Position numbers and translations under genes: made by a program
The notes under the pieces: generated by a model
Databases searched by the model: none
The model's input: the letters and a program-made list of their open reading frames with translations, nothing else
Told to the model about the DNA's origin: nothing
In this document: positions 25,401 through 38,631 of the stretch, piece by piece
Numbering within the stretch: the stretch's first letter is position 1
Layout of the letters: each line of letters opens with the position of its first letter
From: Dioscorea cayenensis subsp. rotundata
Taxonomy: Eukaryota; Streptophyta; Magnoliopsida; Dioscoreales; Dioscoreaceae
NCBI RefSeq assembly: GCF_009730915.1
Contig: NC_052477.1
Location: 22,951,578 to 23,015,577 of the forward strand
Direction: 5' to 3'
DNA: 64,000 bases

Positions 25401-26528
25401 AGAGTAACCGACAAAGGGTTAATAGATTAATAACATCGATCTCACTACGAAAGACGTTAGTGTTGAAGTTTAAATTTTACTGAACACAATAATGATAATG
25501 TGCCTCTGATTATAGGTGTGGGTTTGTAACTCAAATCTCTTATAATCATATGAAGGCACACGGAGTGGATGACAAGTCTCGGTCTATGTGCATCCCAAAC
25601 TGCACTTGCTGGGTAGCTTTGCACTTGAAAAAAAAAAATCACCACTAAGATAGTTCATGAAAAATCACCCCTAAGTGTTATTATTTATATTTCCTTCATT
25701 GTATAATTCCTAGTCCAAAATGCGCTAATTTTTAATTCTAAATTTAATAAGAACTTAATACACCGATTCTAATTTAATTGTTGTTAATTTGAGTTATTTC
25801 ACAATATTCGAACATTCCATACAAAAATGTTTTTACTTGTCACTCCCTGAAAAATAGGAAATTACTCGCAGCTGTCCCTTCATTTAATTTTGTTTTACTT
25901 TTGCAGTTGGGGATATTTCAAGGGCTTGTGATCCCTTTTTTTAAGTATAAGAATATCATTTATTTTTATATAATTAGATATTTGTATTTAATTAATTTTA
26001 ATAAAACATGGATTTATACATATATTTAGTTTTTAATATGAACAAATCACGTGTTAATTAAGAACAACACATATGAGAAGCTGAGTTTTACAATACTTAT
26101 GCATGCTAGTATTCAAATTTAAATTGTTATTGAGCCAAATACTCTATATAGACGATCTAATGTTAATATACTGTGCTGGTGCATATATTTAGTTTCATAA
26201 TAATTCAGGGGATTTTTAATAAAAAATAAAACATATTATCATATTCCTTTAAAAAAAGAAAGGGATTTTATAGAAAGGATAGTAAGTAAAATAAATTAGA
26301 AGATAGGGTGATATCTTCAAAAATGATCAGGTGGAAATAATTTCTCTATTTCTGAGGGGGTGACAAGTAAACCCCTATCGGTGGCAAAAACGTAATTAGC
26401 AAACAATCAAGAGGACAATCTTGTTGTCTGATTCCGTAACTAGAAAAAGTGGGTCCCACATTCCAAAGATTGAATCGAGAGCCGAAGTTCCATTTCGTTG
26501 TCTGAAAATTTCGAAAGTCCAACCGCGT
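25401..26528. other. Intergenic DNA upstream of the SCAB1-like gene
   Basis: No gene was recognised. The last part (about 26350-26528) becomes less AT-rich and probably holds the proximal promoter of the downstream gene. No specific element is claimed. Confidence 0.45.
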
Positions 26529-26742
26529 TCTCTCTCTCTCTCTCTCTCTCTCTCGTTCGTTTTATTTTATCACGAGCGATCAAAAACCCAAAAAAGAAGT
26601 AGCTCAACGAAATATATACAAAGTTTGAGGACTTGATCGAAAAAGTTCGAACCTTTTCTCTTCTTCTTCTTCTTCTTCTCATTCTTTTCTCGCTGTTCTT
26701 ATCACAAGAGCTCCAAAGAAGGACAAAGTTGCCGGCTGATAG
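26529..26742 (+). promoter_or_regulatory. CT microsatellite and 5' leader exon of the SCAB1-like gene
   Basis: A CT dinucleotide run (26529-26554) is followed by a leader-like segment with a TTC run (about 26660-26685). It ends at a good splice donor (GATAG/GTATG) at 26742. The intron 26743-27201 ends in GAGCAG, and the next exon carries the start codon at 27222. CT-rich tracts near transcription starts are common in plant promoters. The transcription start itself cannot be placed from the sequence. Confidence 0.6.
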
Positions 26743-27221
26743 GTATGATTTCAATCCTCTGATTTGGTTTTGTATTGTGATTGAGCCTGGTTGTTGGTTT
26801 TTTGGAAGAAAAAGGTGAAATTTATTATTTTTTTTGGTAGATGGTGGTGTAATTGGTGTAGAAGTGGATTAAAGTTTGAATTTTTTGTGTTTGATGTTGT
26901 TAATTTGTTTCATTTTTTTCCTTGTTTCGGGAAAATCTCTGTAGAATTTTGGTGATTGGTGGATCCTTTTGTTGTTGATTCAAAGTTAAGTTTTGATTTT
27001 TGAATTTGAGTTTGTGTACTGTCTTTTTGTGGGGTTGAGTCTTTTGGAAGGTTCTTACTTTTCTTTATAGTTTCTTTTGAGACTTTGTATTTGAACTCAT
27101 TGTTTTAGTTTTGTTAGAAGGAAAACTCTCTGTTGCTTGTTCCTTGATGATATTTTTCTTCGAGTTCATTGATGTGTAAGACTGATTTTGGTGTTGAGCA
27201 GGGTGAATTGTGATCGAGAAA

Positions 27222-30200
27222 ATGACGAGAGTAACCATTGATTTTAGTGATACTTTGCCTGTGGATTCTGTGCCTTCGGTGTCACCGGATGTGAATTTTA
27301 CATCAAATACATTTCCAAAGTATAAGATAGGCCCTGATAATGTAATTATAGAGCCAAAGGAGGTATCTGCGAGACCGTCCCTTAAAGAGATTGTTGCAAA
27401 GGAGACTGCACAGTTGTTGGAGCAGCATCAACGTTTATCTGTCCGTGACCTCGCTAAGAAGTTTGAGAGAGGCCTCTCAACTGTTGCCAAGTTATCTGAA
27501 GAGGTTTGCTCCAAAATCACCCAGATTCTTTTGTCGATGTCCCTCTAACTTGCAACTTTGATTTGCCAAAATTTTAATAGTAATATCATCATGCAATTGA
27601 TAATTTAAATTTTAAACTCAATGCTACTAATTTCTTTCAATTTTCAATAATAAAGAAAATTGGTTTTCTTATGAAGTTCCGCTGGATTGGTAGATAAATG
27701 ATGTTCACATGTAGGCTTCTATTAATTTAAGTTTATTGGATCCTATTTACAGCAATTTTTTTAATTATCAAGTGTTTAATACTTATTTCTGCTAGAGTTT
27801 CAGGCAAAATGGAGAGAAGCAGCTTCATTAGATAGACATGTCCTCCTGAAGAAACTTAGGGATGTGCTAGAATTACTTAGAGGCCGTGTGGCAGGTCGAA
27901 ACAGGGATGATGCTGAGGAAGCTATTTCAATGGTTTGTTATGTTATGTATTTGTTATAAGTCCTCCTTTATTCGTGCATTTATCTAACTGCAAGTATCAA
28001 GATCTTTAGCTCTTTCTATCATACAGGACATCTTAAATGGGAATGTTGTTTTTATTTCTTTCACTCAGGAGGTTTTATTATTTCAGTGTACTTGGTACTG
28101 ATTTGTTTTAGTTGTGGAAATGAAATGTCAAATGGTGTCCCTATGGGCCATATGCATACTTTTTGATTAACATTCAAGGTTGAGTGTACAGGATGACACT
28201 ACTCCTTTTAAATGGAACACAGCTCTATCCATTGGTTGCCTCACCAGTTATATTTTCTATCATTTGAGATTTATGTGACTTAGCTGCACCTTTTACATAT
28301 AGCTTGTTGATATGAAATATATTTGCTATTATTAGATGAATACTATTAAAATTAAATACTTGAGTAGCTACAAGTTGGCTTTGTTTAGCCAGAGGACATC
28401 AAAAGGGGAAATTGTGAACCTTTCTCTAATGATTGTTTAAATAGTCCTAGCAAGCATCAAACCATGAGTTTTACTAAATTCTCCAACACAGTACTTCTGA
28501 ATTACATATTTTACCGTTTGTGTTGCATGTTGTGCCTTTATATTTTGTGAGACTATTCTTAGAATGTCATTGAAATGTTGTTGTAGAAGCTAAAACATCT
28601 ATTTGAATTGTTAATCATGCTTATTGCAGGTGGAGGCTTTAGCAGTCCAGCTCACTCAGAGAGAAGGAGAGTTGCTTCATGAGAAAGCAGAAGTGAAAAA
28701 GCTAGCGGCCTTTCTAAAGCAGGTATTGGACTTTCTGAAATGCAGAATTTATATACTTCCACTAAGTGGAACTTATCATCTGTCCAATTTTCTTATTTTA
28801 GAATTTATCTTACCTTGTAATTGCCAGTTTTTTCTCTCTAAATTATGAATATACCCGCATCTGCTATAGGACCAATGAGAAGAATTTTCTTGAATATTCT
28901 GTTCCCATAAGCTACAGTTTGAGTAATATTTTATGCTAGAGAAGACCAAAGCAATCCTTTAAAATTAAGGTCATGCTAGTTATTTCTATAATTTCAATTA
29001 AATTGATTAACAAATCAAATCCCCGGGGAATCATGTGACATCTAAGCCCAATTTAAACTGATCAGAGTCTCCTGATCCAGCAGTCAACCAGAGTTTCATC
29101 TTTTGAAACACACAGAATATACCTTGTATATGTGTTTCAGGTGTCTTATATTTTTTATTTGGGTGGTTTCCACATTAGGTGGGTGTTACTTTCCAGTGGC
29201 CAAACCAAGTGTTCTTAATCCTGTAGGTCCATAAACTGTTGATCATGCATCCTAACAAGCTTAGGCTATCTTCCATAGAACGATTGTGCCAATAACCATA
29301 TGAGGCACATTAAAATGGAAAAGAATAAATAGTACCTTAAACTTATTTTTGTATTCTATGTGATTGGTTTATAACTGGGGACTTTATCCTTTTACCAAGT
29401 TTCTATATTCAAGTGTTTTTTTACATCTAGGCATCTTATAGATTCATTTTTCTTTTTTCTTATGGTTTCTCCAGGCTTCTGAAGATGCCAAAAAAGTTAT
29501 TGAAGAAGAAAGGGCATATGCTCGTACTGAAATTGAGAGTGCCAGATCAGCAGTTCAGAGAGTTGAAGAAGCTCTTCGTGAAAAGGAACAGATTTCAGCA
29601 AGTGAGGAGGAGCAGGTTAGTGCAAAAGAATGAAAATTTTGGATCCTAAATTTCTTTTCTTCTTCACTGTCTAATGCTAATGCTCTGGACATAAACCTAA
29701 ACTTCTCACATAGAAAAGAGGGAACTTATCATATGTTGAGATGTCATGGGAATCACAATCCACACTGGGTATTATCATGATTAGTGTTGTTGCCTTCTTG
29801 TGTACTGATGAGTGGTATCACCTTTTGTTCTCTAATTAGAAGCTAAGCCTGGTCTAATTCCTAACTTACATCTATTTTGCTCTCCTTCATGCACTTAAAA
29901 TTTTGGCTAGTGAGTGCTAAGAGAAGAATATATATATATATATATATATATGTAAAGCTTTCTTGTGCTATTTTCCATGGCTTGTCTAATACTTGCATAA
30001 GTCTTAACAGAAAGTACATTTAAAACATGAAAATAATTTCACTCTAGCTTCATTTCCATGTGATTTATTGCCTGTCAATGGGTCATCTCCGCACCAAAGA
30101 AATCCGTCTCAGGCTCTAAATTTTGCACAGTACCAATAGAAACATTTTCTATTGTTTCCTGGCCCAGTTAATTTTATACAGAAGCATGTGATGCTCGGTG

Positions 30201-33200
30201 AGATTAATAATGAACCCCCATTGTTCATGAAATTATTGTTGCTCACTTGAGTTTACCATTCTTTTTTTATGCTACTTGATTTGCTACAAGCCAGTTTCTC
30301 AAAATGTAGACAGAATTAAGGGACCCTGTAAAACATGTCTGCAGTTCATTACTGCTTTTGTTTAATGTTGTTATTGTTCCTGCTTTCTTCTGATAGAAAT
30401 AATGTACCTTGTGCTTTGGTGCTATTGGCATGTATCTTTTTCTTCATTGTAGGATTTGGAAGAATTAATGGCTGAGATTCAAGAGGCTAGAAGAATTAAA
30501 ATGCTACATCAACCAAGCAAGGTGGGCTTTCACTAGATTTGTGTGAATGCAATTATGTTGGATTCCACAAAATGTAGTCTGGTTTGTTCCATCTAGGTCA
30601 TTCTTAGATGTTCTGTGCGGTATAAATTTTTTTTTTTATATACTTATTCTCAGATTTCTACTAGGCAAATATTATATTTTTGCATCACAATTGGCATGCA
30701 GTTTGTTCTAACTTTCTACTGATGAAAGAGTTGAAATCCAATTGTCAATTAATAGGTAATGGACATGGAAAGTGAACTTCAAGCATTACGCGGCCAGATT
30801 GCAGAAAAGTCTTTGCAGATTATAAAGCTACAGAAAGAGGTACCGGTTTGGAGCTTTCTTCTTCTATTACTTCAGTATCGCTTTAAGTTGATACACTAGG
30901 ATCTATCTTCATCCATCTTTTATTTTGGCTTTGTAAAATGCATAGTCCTCCACTTTAAACTTCAATATTGTTTGAATTTTGGTTTGTTTGTCACCTTATC
31001 TTCCTATCAAAGATCCTAAAAACTTATTCTTTCAAAAATTTCAAATACAGTGTCTCTTTTTAATATAGAAATTTATGCTTGTGTCTCTGTTCTAACCTCT
31101 AAACTGTTTCATCTCTGATGATTTGCTCTTAACCTATACCTGGGTTGTAGTCATAATCTGCAAACTATAAAACATAACCGAGTACATTGTGATAATTTGA
31201 ACATGCACCATAAGAAATGGGATTTTGATGCCATAAGCAAGTGTCAGCTTATACCTCATAAACATAAACTGATTTGGTGAAGACTGAATTGACTGATATC
31301 TCCAAACTAGAAGAATAGTTTATTTTTATTATCTTTATTATATTGGTCCACATGTCTAATTTTTTTCTCAATTTTTTTTCCAAAATCTTTCTCCAGCTTG
31401 CAGTGAACAGAAGGCTTGTGGAAAACAAATCCCTTTTGTATGAGTTAGAGGGCCTTGAATGTTTAGGCTCTTGTTTATGTGTCTTGTCACGAATAAATTC
31501 TGCATCAGACCTATCCAATTGCTCTATTCAGTGGTATCGTATTCAGCCTGAAGTGAACAAGAAGGAATTAATTTCAGGTAGAGTCATCCATAGACAGCAA
31601 AATACTGGATGGATGATTTGATTATCTAAAGTGCATAAATATGTCTGTTTTTGTTGTTTATATATATTTTGAGCCTGTAGATTAAATCAAACGCCATCCC
31701 AATTCTTCAAAAATATTTACTTTGACAAACATAAACAACCAATTTACTTTGAATCTGTATGTAATCTGCACTGCCTGCAGGGGCGACGAAATTTGTTTAT
31801 GCTCCGGAACCATTTGATGTTGGGCGATTCTTGCAAGTGGAACTTTTTTCAAACGATGACAGGGTAACATTGACAACCAGTGGCCCAATAGAACCAGGTA
31901 CATTTTCTTGATTTGCTATTTATGGCATATTTTTATCCATATGTTTACAGTAGGAAATTTTTTTCCTAGTTTTAATGCAGTTGTTAAACTGCCATGCTAC
32001 AATAATCAGACTGATTTATTTATTGTCTGTTCATGTATATGCCTATTAGTTATCTCATTTAGAGAGAGTAAAAGTGCTTTTTATTGTATCTTTGAGGTTT
32101 TATAGTCATTTTAGATGAAGCTCAGAAAATGATGCAGTTTTACCAAACTCTGCCTTTTATTCTCCTTATAAAATTGTTGGTTGTAGTAAAGTGTTTAATC
32201 TATTCTTCTGACTTGTATTCTCAAACAGCTGCAGGATTGGGAAACTATGTAGAGATACTTGTTAGAAAGCCTGAAACAGAGTTCAATGTAAGTGTCATCC
32301 CTTTCCTACCATTTCTAATGTTAAGAAAAACTGGTGCAACTCTTGCAATAACAATAGAACAACAATGGACCTTTTTTTAATGTTCACCATTGCATACTAA
32401 AATGACACGTTGTCCTAGCAGCAAATTATTAATCTTGGGCACGCCTGTCGCAGGTAATTATTCTCCAGATTAATGGGCATGATCAACCATCAAATTCCAT
32501 ACATACATTTAATGTGGGAAAGATGAGGATAAAACTTAACAAGGGAAAGACATCAAAAGCCAAAGAATCTTATTCCTCTTCAATGCAGGTAATCATGCCA
32601 TAAAATATCTGTCCTTGCTAAAGATATATAATTCATGGGACACATCAGATATTGTTTTACCCACTATTCATTTTTTTTAACAAAAATCCTGTTCATTTTC
32701 TGATCAAATTTGGTGGGAACACAAATTCGAACTTTTTCGATCCGAGGATGTCACATTTTTGCACTTCTTAATCCTTGAAACTCACAAAAACTTGTGAAGT
32801 GAATCAGCACGTGCTAGACCAAATTAATTCGACATGTGTGACATGCAATTATTTGTTTTGTGTAAGGACTTGGCAGTCAATTCAACAAAACTAGGTATAT
32901 TACTTCAGCGTTATCCATGTTACTTACATTGCGGAGCACAATTTGGTCATCCTGTAGGAAAATTTTTACTTGGCATGCAAGGCTTATAACTACTCGAATC
33001 ATTCAATGAAAGCCAAGTTCAAATCAAGCCCCATATATATATATAGATGAACTTTGAAGTATTTCTGTGGTAGAAGTTCAGGTCCCATTCCTCACAGTCA
33101 GTCAAACATTAAATTAGCATTTGATTGATGGTGGTGCTTGTCATGTATCTGTGATGTATTCTAGATATGTCCAGAGTGATCAGTACTTGTACAATACTTC

Positions 33201-33635
33201 AGTTTCTGCAGTCTTTGGGCATACATAAAATGAAAGGAATGAGTTCATTTTTAGTGTTTTTAACTTTATACACTGTATACTCCAATTATAGTGGAATTAG
33301 ATCTTATAAATCTTGTGTTTCCAATTATGTAAAGTCTCTGTTTGATTTGCAGCTGTGTGGAGTTAGAGGCGGAGGAAATGCAGCTGCTCAAGCACTGTAT
33401 TGGCAAGCGAAGAAAGGTCTTTCCTTCGTATTAGCATTTGAATCGGATAGAGAAAGGAATGCCGCGATCATGCTCGCCAGACGATACGCTTTTGACTGCA
33501 ATGTAAATTAATCTATTTTCAATTATTGGATTCATGCATTCCTGTTTATGTCTGCTGGTCTTAGAAATTTTGTTTGGGTTTTAATTGCAGATAATGCTTT
33601 CTGGACCGGGCGATAAGGCTCCGATGGTAAGCTAA
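27222..33635 (+). CDS. SCAB1: Stomatal closure-related actin-binding protein 1-like (SCAB1)
   Basis: Actin filament binding, bundling and stabilising protein; in Arabidopsis SCAB1 acts in guard cells during stomatal closure. Twelve coding exons fit canonical splice sites: 27222-27503, 27804-27932, 28630-28722, 29475-29615, 30453-30521, 30756-30839, 31397-31577, 31781-31897, 32229-32287, 32454-32588, 33353-33502 and 33591-33635. They give 494 residues, close to the roughly 500 of the family. The order matches SCAB: an N-terminal region with the plant-specific actin-binding segment (about 1-115), long coiled coils rich in Glu/Lys/Ala (about 115-275, e.g. SAVQRVEEALREKEQ), then the fused Ig and PH-like C-terminal part (about 275-494, e.g. 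SIQWYRIQPE, FVLAFESDRERNA). The ATG at 27222 is the first in frame after the leader intron. No frame defect was seen. A decayed partial copy lies at 46838-50510. The 3' UTR probably ends near 33870. Confidence 0.93.
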
Positions 33636-34276
33636 TGAACTTTCATACTAATTTATTTACAGAGATTGGAGTGGTGTTGCAGATGTGTATTTGTATTGTA
33701 TTTAAAGGTGAAGAAAGGATATAGTTTGTAATGTAGGTGAGGCTTATTTGATTTTTATTTTATTTGAGAGTAAGGCATTCTTTTTATCTGCCTTGGTATT
33801 GAGTTGTAACCAATTCTTTTGGTTTCCATAGTGATTTGCCTCAATACTTTGTGTGTATATCTTATTTGATACACAAAATTTATTAATATTTTTTCTAAAT
33901 TCTGTCGTTGTAAATTTATTTTATGCTTGCATGAAGACTATTTTGACAGTAATTCTCAACAAAGTTATAAAAATAAAACAAACAAAAATTGAAGTAGAAA
34001 GGAAAATATGGTGACAAGGATGGTATGCACACTTCTTGCCAGAAAAATATACCATTGCGTCATGAATGTTTTATTTTGAATATTTATATGAAAAGTTTCA
34101 TTCTGAGCTGTCCTTTAAAATAGTACTAATTAGTTATTATTTCAACAACATCAATTGTCAATAAATATAAAATGAATAATACAAACATTTTTTTTATTTA
34201 TTCCATAAATTATTTTTTAAATAACTAATTAGTGCCACTATCAATATTAGAGAAAATGACTAAAGATGTGCTTGGC
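33636..34276. other. 3' UTR of the SCAB1-like gene and short spacer
   Basis: Sequence after the stop codon, recognisable again in the decayed copy (50280-50510), so at least the first 230 bp were part of the duplicated unit. The remainder up to the hAT element at 34277 is AT-rich spacer. Confidence 0.6.
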
Positions 34277-35556
34277 TAGGGATGTCAATGGGCCCTGGCC
34301 CCGACGGGGTACCTGATTCCCCACCTTGTCAGGGTCAGGACCGGGGTTGGGGACTCTTTTCGGGGGTTGGGGCTGGGGAATATCCTCCCAGCCCCGCCTT
34401 GGCCCCAAAATAGTAAATATTTAAATAGTATATATATATATATATATTATGTTATAAATATCTAAATAAAAATTAACAAAAGCCCACATATTTATTTAAT
34501 GAACAAATTATTAACAATTAAATGAGCATTTGTATACAAATTAAACAAAATCCTAAACTTGAATTAACTATATTGCATTTTTTAAATTTTTCTAAATTTT
34601 ATAAATAATTTATTAAATCACTAAATAAAAAGTTAGAGATTAAAATTGAGACGGTGAGTTCCATGGATTATAAAAAACTTTTTATTTATCTTTTTTAAGT
34701 TGAAAACTTATTTATATTAAAAATATATATACTATTGAAGATAATAAATTTGATATATTAACATTAAGCAATTGAATAGATCGATGCAACCATCCATGAT
34801 CCCATTATAAGATTAAGAGATGAGATTAGAGAATAGGGTATCAGATTCTCAATCTCATTAATAAAAGAAAGTTACATATTTATCTTAAAAAAAAGTTAAA
34901 AATTATTTATATTAATTAAGAAATAAAATTGATTCGCAATTTAGCATTTCAAAGCCAATAACCAATAAAGTAATACCCTAGATGAAATGATGAATACACT
35001 GGATAAGTGATCAATGGAAATAACTGACTATTTTTTAATAACCAATAATTTAAAATGTTTTTTATAAAAATCAAATAAACCAAAAAAAATAGTCTCTTTT
35101 CATCTCTCCCATATGTATCTCTGTCATTTTGTTTATCTTTAGTATATGCTTGATTTATTCACTTTTAAAATAATTTTTTTTAATTTTTTAAAAATTAAGA
35201 TTTAACACTTATTATAAAAATATTTAAAAAAAAATAATAAAATTTTCTAAATTTCCAATTAAACATCCATCATAACACTCAAAATATATAGGGATATTTT
35301 TTTTTCTTTTTTGAAATAATTAATAAGTGCAAATATATTTATATCCTAACGATATTATAAAGCAAAAGGATTTTTTATATGCATATAAAAAAATAAAAAA
35401 TAAAAAGTTAAAAATCTTTGAGTTTATTTGTAAATCTTTAAAAAAAAGTTAAAAAATGTGAAAATATGAAAAATCTTTGGGTCCATTGTTGCTATAGTAA
35501 TGGATTTGTTAATTGTTATCCGTTAACCCGAATCTATGTATTTACAATGTTCTTCA

Positions 35557-36256
35557 GGGCCCGCTTGGTATGAGTGAAAGTAACAGCTTTCCCTGCAAAG
35601 TAATGGGAGTGAATCATTTTCACTGGTTTGGTTTATTAAAAATAGTTGGTCTCCTTACAATCACTTTCCCTTTGACCATGGAAAGTTATTCACATGAGGG
35701 GTGGTGTGAAAGTGATTACAATGTTGGATTGGAAAGTTTGATAATTGTTAAATTACTATACTACTATCTTATCAAATAAAAATTCTTCCTTGTTTCTTTT
35801 TTTTTCTTTCTTTTTTTTTTAAAAAAACTCTAAGCATAGTTGGATAATATCAGTTATGACAATATTAAAATAAACAAAAATGTATAATGGACAAAAGTTG
35901 AGGAATGCATGGTGGTTTAAAGCCATATATTCTTTTTAGTGTATTAAAAAGTATAAAAACCATATTTAAAATTTTTTTAAAAATACTTTATGAAGAAAAT
36001 ATTACTTATTATTTGGACTAAGTTAGTATATCATTAGAGTTTATTAAAAATCCACCTTTGATAACTAAAATAACTAAGGGTAATATTGAAAATAAACATA
36101 ACTTTACATAGCAAATGCATTCATACCAAATGGGGGAATTAAGTTTGTATGCAATTCAATTACAATTTTCATTGCAAACATCAAACATTGTAATGTTACT
36201 TTACAGGGAAAGTAATTGCTTGCAAACACATTCCTTGCAAAACACCAAATAGACCC
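35557..36256. mobile_element. PIF/Tourist-like MITE inside the hAT
   Basis: The ends are GGGCCCGCTTGGTATG and, reversed, GGGTCTATTTGGTGTTTTG. Each is followed inward by a shared block (TTTCCCTGCAAAGTAA on the left, TTTCCCTGTAAAGTAA on the right). The length is 700 bp with no coding capacity. The flanking trinucleotides (TCA and GCA) do not match, so the target duplication has decayed or my boundary is off. It sits between the hAT subterminal region and the transposase leader. Confidence 0.65.
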
Positions 36257-37297
36257 GCAGTCTTCACTCTTCAGCTCTTCTTTACTCTTTTGAAATTATA
36301 AAACAAAAACACGTTCAATAATCCTGACTTCTCTAAAAGCCCTAGACGTCCATCTCTTTTCCCCAAATTGAGTCATCTTCGATAATCCTCTCTCTCGCTC
36401 GCTCGCTCATATTTGGATAGTTCTCTGATCTTGTCTTCATTTCTTTTCAAGAGATCCTCAGTAAGGTATGTGGTTCTTGCTTTTCTTTTCGTTTTCAAGA
36501 TTGATTTTTGTGATCTTTGCTTTTTTTTTTATTCCTTTTTATTGGTTTAATTTGAAGGGATTTTGTTATATGATGTTGTGTTTTTGATTATTTTTGCTTT
36601 TTTGCTTTTGATGATTGTTTAAAAGGGTAGTCTTGCTGGTTCTGGTTAGTGGATTGGATAATTTGAATGAAGTATGATGTACTTTGTGATTGATAAATAA
36701 ATCAGAGATGAGCTCTTTTAATGGAAATTTTATCTCATAATTATCAGTATTAGTATTGATTCTTCCTCCAAATCGTTTGAGATGCATGTGCTCTAGTTTA
36801 TTTTTCCTAATAGGGTTTTTTTTTTTAAATTGTTTTATGTTTGATTGCATTATATTTCCATCAGGTGTGAGTAAATATACCTTTTTAGGTTATTGATCTC
36901 TAGATAAGTTAGAATTCTCGGTGTTTCGATTTTGTGTTGTAATGAGATTTATTTCTGATTGGTTTTCTTTAGAGTTAACATTTTTTTGGGTCCATTTCAT
37001 GGTCTCTCTCTTATGATCAGTATATTTTATCCTTTTTGGTTGCTAATAAATTCAATTTAAAACAATTAATTAACATATATGCATATATTTTCTATAAAGA
37101 AGTGATGGCATCTCAAGGTGGTAATTCTTCTACTTCGGTTGGTAGTAGTTAATCCGCTATAGGAATTGATGACTCATTAACTCCACTCGATTCTCCTATG
37201 GAGTCACCAAATGAGTTACCTATAGACACTCCTACTCAAGTTAGTGAAGAAACAACACAAGTTGGTGAGAAGAGGCTGAAATCAATTGTTTGGCAAG

Positions 37298-37525
37298 ACC
37301 TTCGGGTCTATTGGTACACAGGTCGCCGATAGAGCTCTCACCGAGTGGTGAGAGTTCGATTTTTGGCTGAGGGCACATTTCTGGGAGTTGTGAATAGTGG
37401 TTGTGTACGGGTGGTTCCAGCACCCACGTGAGCGCGGCCCCTTCCCCACTTGTTCCACCGAAGCTTGTGCACGTCCCTGGGGTCTCTAGTGGGTTCGCCC
37501 CGCTCCTCTTCCCAAAAAAAAAAAA
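37298..37525 (+). mobile_element. SINE-like insertion
   Basis: About 230 bp of foreign, GC-richer DNA interrupts the transposase reading frame between SIVWQD and HFKKIKV. It ends in an uninterrupted run of 12 A (37514-37525). It contains candidate RNA polymerase III promoter boxes: an A-box-like TTGGTACACAGG at 37311-37322 and a B-box-like GAGTTCGATTT near 37351-37361, about 30 bp apart as in tRNA-derived SINEs. I could not see a clear target duplication, so the family is unassigned. Confidence 0.6.
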
Positions 37526-38631
37526 CATTTTAAAAAGATCAAAGTTGGTGTATCCGGTAAAGCCGAATGCAATTATTGTAAGAAATTACTAAGAGAAGAA
37601 AGCAAGAATGGAACAAGACATTTGCATGATCATCATAAAGTTTGCAAAATGCGGTCTTTTAACATCATGAGACAAAAAACATTAGTGCAACAACAATGGA
37701 GGGTGGGTGGAAAAATGTGTGTAAACAATTACACATTTGACCAAGAATCTTCAAGAAAGGATCTTTCTAGTATGATAATAATGCATGAATAGCCAATTTC
37801 AATGGTTGAACATTATGGGTTAAAAAATATTCGGCAAATCTTCAACCATTGTTCAAAATTCCTTCTCAGAATACAATTAGAAATGATATCATGAAGATAT
37901 ATGATAATGAAAAAAATCCAAGATAGTGGACCTTTTGAAGAAGAATTTAAGTAGGGTTGCAATAACTACAGATATGTTGACGGCTTCAAATCAAAAGAAA
38001 AGATTCATGGCTATCACAGGACATTTCATTGACAATAATTGGAACTTGCAAAGTTTGGTTTTGAGGTATATTTAAATTATTAAATTTATTTTGCATTGTT
38101 AGAATTATACAAATAAGCTTATATTATATTATGTTTCTTATAGTTATGCAATTTTTCTTAACTTGTTAGGTTTCTTTATATGCCTTGTTCACATACATCA
38201 GCCATTCTCTCTAAGAAATTGTTGAAATGCATATATGATTGGAATATAGAAAGAAAGTTGTCCACTTTGACAGCTGGTAATTGCACTATTAATGATGCTA
38301 TGGTTAACATCCTAGTGTCTAAGCTCAATTCTAATCATCTCTTGTTGCATGGAAAATTGATTCATATGCATTATTGTGTACATATTTTGAATTTAATTGT
38401 TCAAGATGGGTTAAAGATTATGGGTGATGGAATAGAGAGGGTTAGAGATAGTGTTGTTTTTTTGGATGGCTACACCAAAAAGGCTACAAACTTTAGAGGA
38501 AAATGTGCAAATTTTGAACATAAATTTTTCCAAACAATTGATGCTTGATTGCAAGACTCGATAGAATTCTACATATATGATGCTTAATGTTGCTTTGGAA
38601 TATAAAGATGTTTTTTATTGTTTGCAACAAA

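Noticed and set aside
27210..27221. Earlier start of the SCAB1-like protein at 27210
   Set aside because: The codon there is GTG. The first ATG in frame is 27222 and fits the family N-terminus.
37241..37592. Open frames on both strands over the SINE-like insert
   Set aside because: They cross the junctions of an inserted element and match no protein.
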